A stretch of DNA of 7,531 nucleotides from contig NVXB01000120.1 in NCBI GenBank assembly GCA_002746425.1, positions 1-7,531 on the forward strand. Direction: 5' to 3'. The notes below the pieces were generated by a model. It saw nothing but the letters and a program-made list of their open reading frames with translations, did not search any database and was not told the DNA's origin. A program made the translations under genes and the position numbers. Origin of the DNA: Hyphomicrobiales bacterium. GTDB taxonomy: Bacteria > Pseudomonadota > Alphaproteobacteria > Rhizobiales > GCA-2746425. Below, piece by piece: positions 6,348 through 7,531 of the stretch (its first letter is position 1; every line of letters starts with the position of its first letter).

Positions 6348-6371
6348 AAAGGCGCATATTGACACTGTCAA
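6343..6371 (-). promoter_or_regulatory. DUF2306 promoter
   Basis: TTGACA (6371-6366), a 17-nt spacer and TATATT (6348-6343) form a near-consensus sigma-70 promoter. The predicted start near 6336 leaves a leader of about 20 nt carrying the GGAG ribosome site. The -35 is inside O2 and the -10 overlaps O1, as expected for a repressed promoter. Confidence 0.7.
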
Positions 6372-6376
6372 TATGC
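6354..6376. promoter_or_regulatory. TetR operator O2 (perfect 23-bp palindrome)
   Basis: Perfect 11-bp arms GCATATTGACA and TGTCAATATGC surround a single C at 6365. Each arm contains TTGACA, so the palindrome embeds the -35 boxes of both divergent promoters. Together with O1 it also makes a larger 14-bp inverted repeat (6334-6347 with 6356-6369). It is the strongest operator-like signal in the window. Confidence 0.8.
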
Positions 6377-6387
6377 ATTGATATTTA
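6359..6387 (+). promoter_or_regulatory. tetR-type gene promoter candidate
   Basis: TTGACA (6359-6364) is a perfect -35 on the plus strand; TATTTA (6382-6387) follows after 17 nt but is a poor -10. The transcript would begin almost at the ATG at 6395, and no Shine-Dalgarno sequence precedes that ATG, so a leaderless mRNA is possible. An alternative is TAGACA (6332-6337) with CATATT (6355-6360), giving a short leader. Confidence 0.4.
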
Positions 6388-6394
6388 GCTGTTC

Positions 6395-6901
6395 ATGGAT
6401 AAAACGATACCCAAACGTCCCCACCACCATGGCAATTTGCGTGAAGCGCTTATTCTTGCTGGATTGAAATTGCTGGAGAGTGAGGGGCCAGCCGCGCTAA
6501 CCTTGCGCAAATGTGCGGTCATGGCGGGTGTGTCCCACGCAGCACCGGCAAACCACTTCAAAGGTTTGATCAGCCTAAAGATGGCCATTAAGGCCCACGG
6601 CCATATTTTATTTGCAGATATGATGCGCCAATTCAGCAGCAAGGCTGATGCACGCCCCCATGCTCAGTTAAACGCAATTTGCGAGGGTTACATCGCCTTT
6701 GCAATCAAGCACCCTGCCCTGTTCAAATTCATGTTCAACCCGCTTAGCGAAGGCCCGCTGGAGATTGATGACGTGACCCACGCGGCAATGAATGAGGCCG
6801 CAACTGCTTCTTATGATGTGCTGCACCAGGCCTGCATCCCGTTTGAACACAGCAACGATGATGCGCTCTGCGATAACGGACGCGGCACACGCCATCCCTG
6901 A
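6395..6901 (+). CDS. TetR-family regulator, C-terminally truncated at a sequence junction
   Basis: A TetR-type repressor. The N-terminal DNA-binding domain is complete: HGNLREALILAGLKLLESEG (12-31) as helix 1, then LTLRKCAVMAGVSHAAPANHFKG (35-57) as the helix-turn-helix, like the VSHAAPYHHF subgroup. A ligand-domain start follows (~70-150, with GYIAFAIKHPALFKFMF at 98-114). After about residue 157 the reading enters sequence that, in another frame, encodes a WaaC-like protein. The last ~11 residues (CDNGRGTRHP and the preceding Leu) are therefore not native, and about 30-40 residues of dimerisation helices are missing compared with family length. The upstream region has two operator palindromes shared with divergent DUF2306, so the intact protein probably repressed both genes. 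As shown, dimerisation and function are doubtful. The ATG lacks a ribosome site. Confidence 0.82.
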   Translation: MDKTIPKRPHHHGNLREALILAGLKLLESEGPAALTLRKCAVMAGVSHAAPANHFKGLISLKMAIKAHGHILFADMMRQFSSKADARPHAQLNAICEGYIAFAIKHPALFKFMFNPLSEGPLEIDDVTHAAMNEAATASYDVLHQACIPFEHSNDDALCDNGRGTRHP

Positions 6902-7531
6902 TATTGAGTTTGATTGGGTGGTCGACCAAGCCTTTTCCGATGTGCCTTTATGGCACCCCAATGTGAAACGCGTTATTAAAACTGCCCATAGACAATGGCG
7001 GAAACAGCCCATAACCGCTTGGAAAGATGGCCGTCTACCGAACTTTTATAAACAGCTTAATGCGCAGAATTATGATGTGGTCATTGATCTGCAAAGCAAT
7101 TTAAAAAGTGCCGTTGTATCATGGCTGCATAAAGGCGACGTGCATGGTTTAGATAAAGACTATTGCCGTGAAAAACCTGCACACTGGGCTTATAAATATC
7201 GCTATAGCGTTAATTTACAGCAGCATTCAATTGAAAAAATGCGTGAGCTAATGGCGCAAGCACTGAATTATCAACTGCCAGATAAAGTAGCTGATTATGG
7301 TGTGGATTTAAGCGCATATGCCTTGCCAAAATTAGATTTTGTATTGCCCGCTAACTATTTACTGTTTGTACATAATGCCAGTTGGCTTACCAAACTTTGG
7401 CCATTATCATCGTGGCAGTCTTTGGTTGAGAAAGCAGTCGAACAGGGTTATAGCGTCTTATTACCGTGTGGCAATGATGAAGAGCGCGAGCGGGCACGAC
7501 AAATTGCTAGCATAAGCCCGCAGGCCTATGC
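6858..7531 (+). CDS. waaC: Heptosyltransferase I (WaaC)-like, missing its N-terminus and running off the right edge
   Basis: A GT9-family transferase that adds the first L-glycero-D-manno-heptose to Kdo2-lipid A in the inner core of LPS. The match begins at AITDAAHAIPDIEFDWVVDQ (from 6870), continues VPLWHPNVKRVIKTAHRQWRK and NYDVVIDLQSNLKSA, and reaches LPANYLLFVHNASWLTKLWP and VLLPCGNDEERERA near the edge. Relative to E. coli WaaC the order and spacing are conserved, but the first ~20 residues with the TSSMGDVIHTLPA acceptor-side motif are absent. The codons before 6870 belong to the TetR gene, so ATG 6858 or 6861 is only nominal. Codons such as AAA, TTA, TAT and GAT are used far more than in the genes to the left. 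The frame is otherwise open and undamaged, so this is a headless gene by junction rather than by decay. Confidence 0.85.
   Translation, partial: MMRSAITDAAHAIPDIEFDWVVDQAFSDVPLWHPNVKRVIKTAHRQWRKQPITAWKDGRLPNFYKQLNAQNYDVVIDLQSNLKSAVVSWLHKGDVHGLDKDYCREKPAHWAYKYRYSVNLQQHSIEKMRELMAQALNYQLPDKVADYGVDLSAYALPKLDFVLPANYLLFVHNASWLTKLWPLSSWQSLVEKAVEQGYSVLLPCGNDEERERARQIASISPQAY

Noticed and set aside
6315..6378. Longer DUF2306 start at 6378
   Set aside because: It lies upstream of the predicted promoter start and within the operator palindrome; ATG 6315 has a proper ribosome site.

Overview
The window most resembles an alphaproteobacterium, probably Hyphomicrobiales or a relative. It has a PetP/PetR-type regulator pair divergent from a branched-chain aminotransferase gene, a short alphaproteobacterial-type cold-shock protein, and a PomA/PomB-like flagellar stator pair. 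This assignment is inferred from gene families and layout. The last ~660 bases do not fit it: they are visibly more A/T-rich in codon choice and encode a heptosyltransferase I (WaaC)-like protein of gammaproteobacterial type.

Layout. 1-952 (minus): an OmpR-type response regulator (running off the left edge) translationally coupled to an upstream MarR-type gene, with an inverted repeat over the MarR start. 1174-2070 (plus): ilvE. 2121-2152: a hairpin terminator serving cspA (2178-2393, minus), which converges on ilvE. 2394-2958: a gene-free, A/T-rich gap with several small repeats. 2959-3546 (minus): a small, very basic, exported protein of unknown function. 3547-3936: a second gap with a 14-bp tandem repeat. 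3937-5568 (minus): motB and motA as a tight operon with a good promoter at 5653-5681. 5707-6315 (minus): a DUF2306 membrane protein. 6329-6376: a divergent control region with two operator palindromes and overlapping promoters. 6395-6901 (plus): a TetR regulator whose C-terminus is lost. 6858-7531 (plus): a waaC-like frame lacking its first ~20 codons.

How the genes work together. petP and petR form one regulatory unit; in Rhodobacter capsulatus the homologous pair is linked to cytochrome bc1 expression. motA and motB make the ion-conducting stator of the flagellar motor. The TetR/DUF2306 pair looks like a self-contained repressor-target module: two related palindromes cover the promoter elements of both genes. 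The sharp join inside the TetR gene at about 6864-6870 is the most unusual point. It could be a real recombination or transfer boundary, or a chimeric assembly; sequence alone cannot decide. No RNA genes, CRISPR arrays or insertion sequences were recognised.
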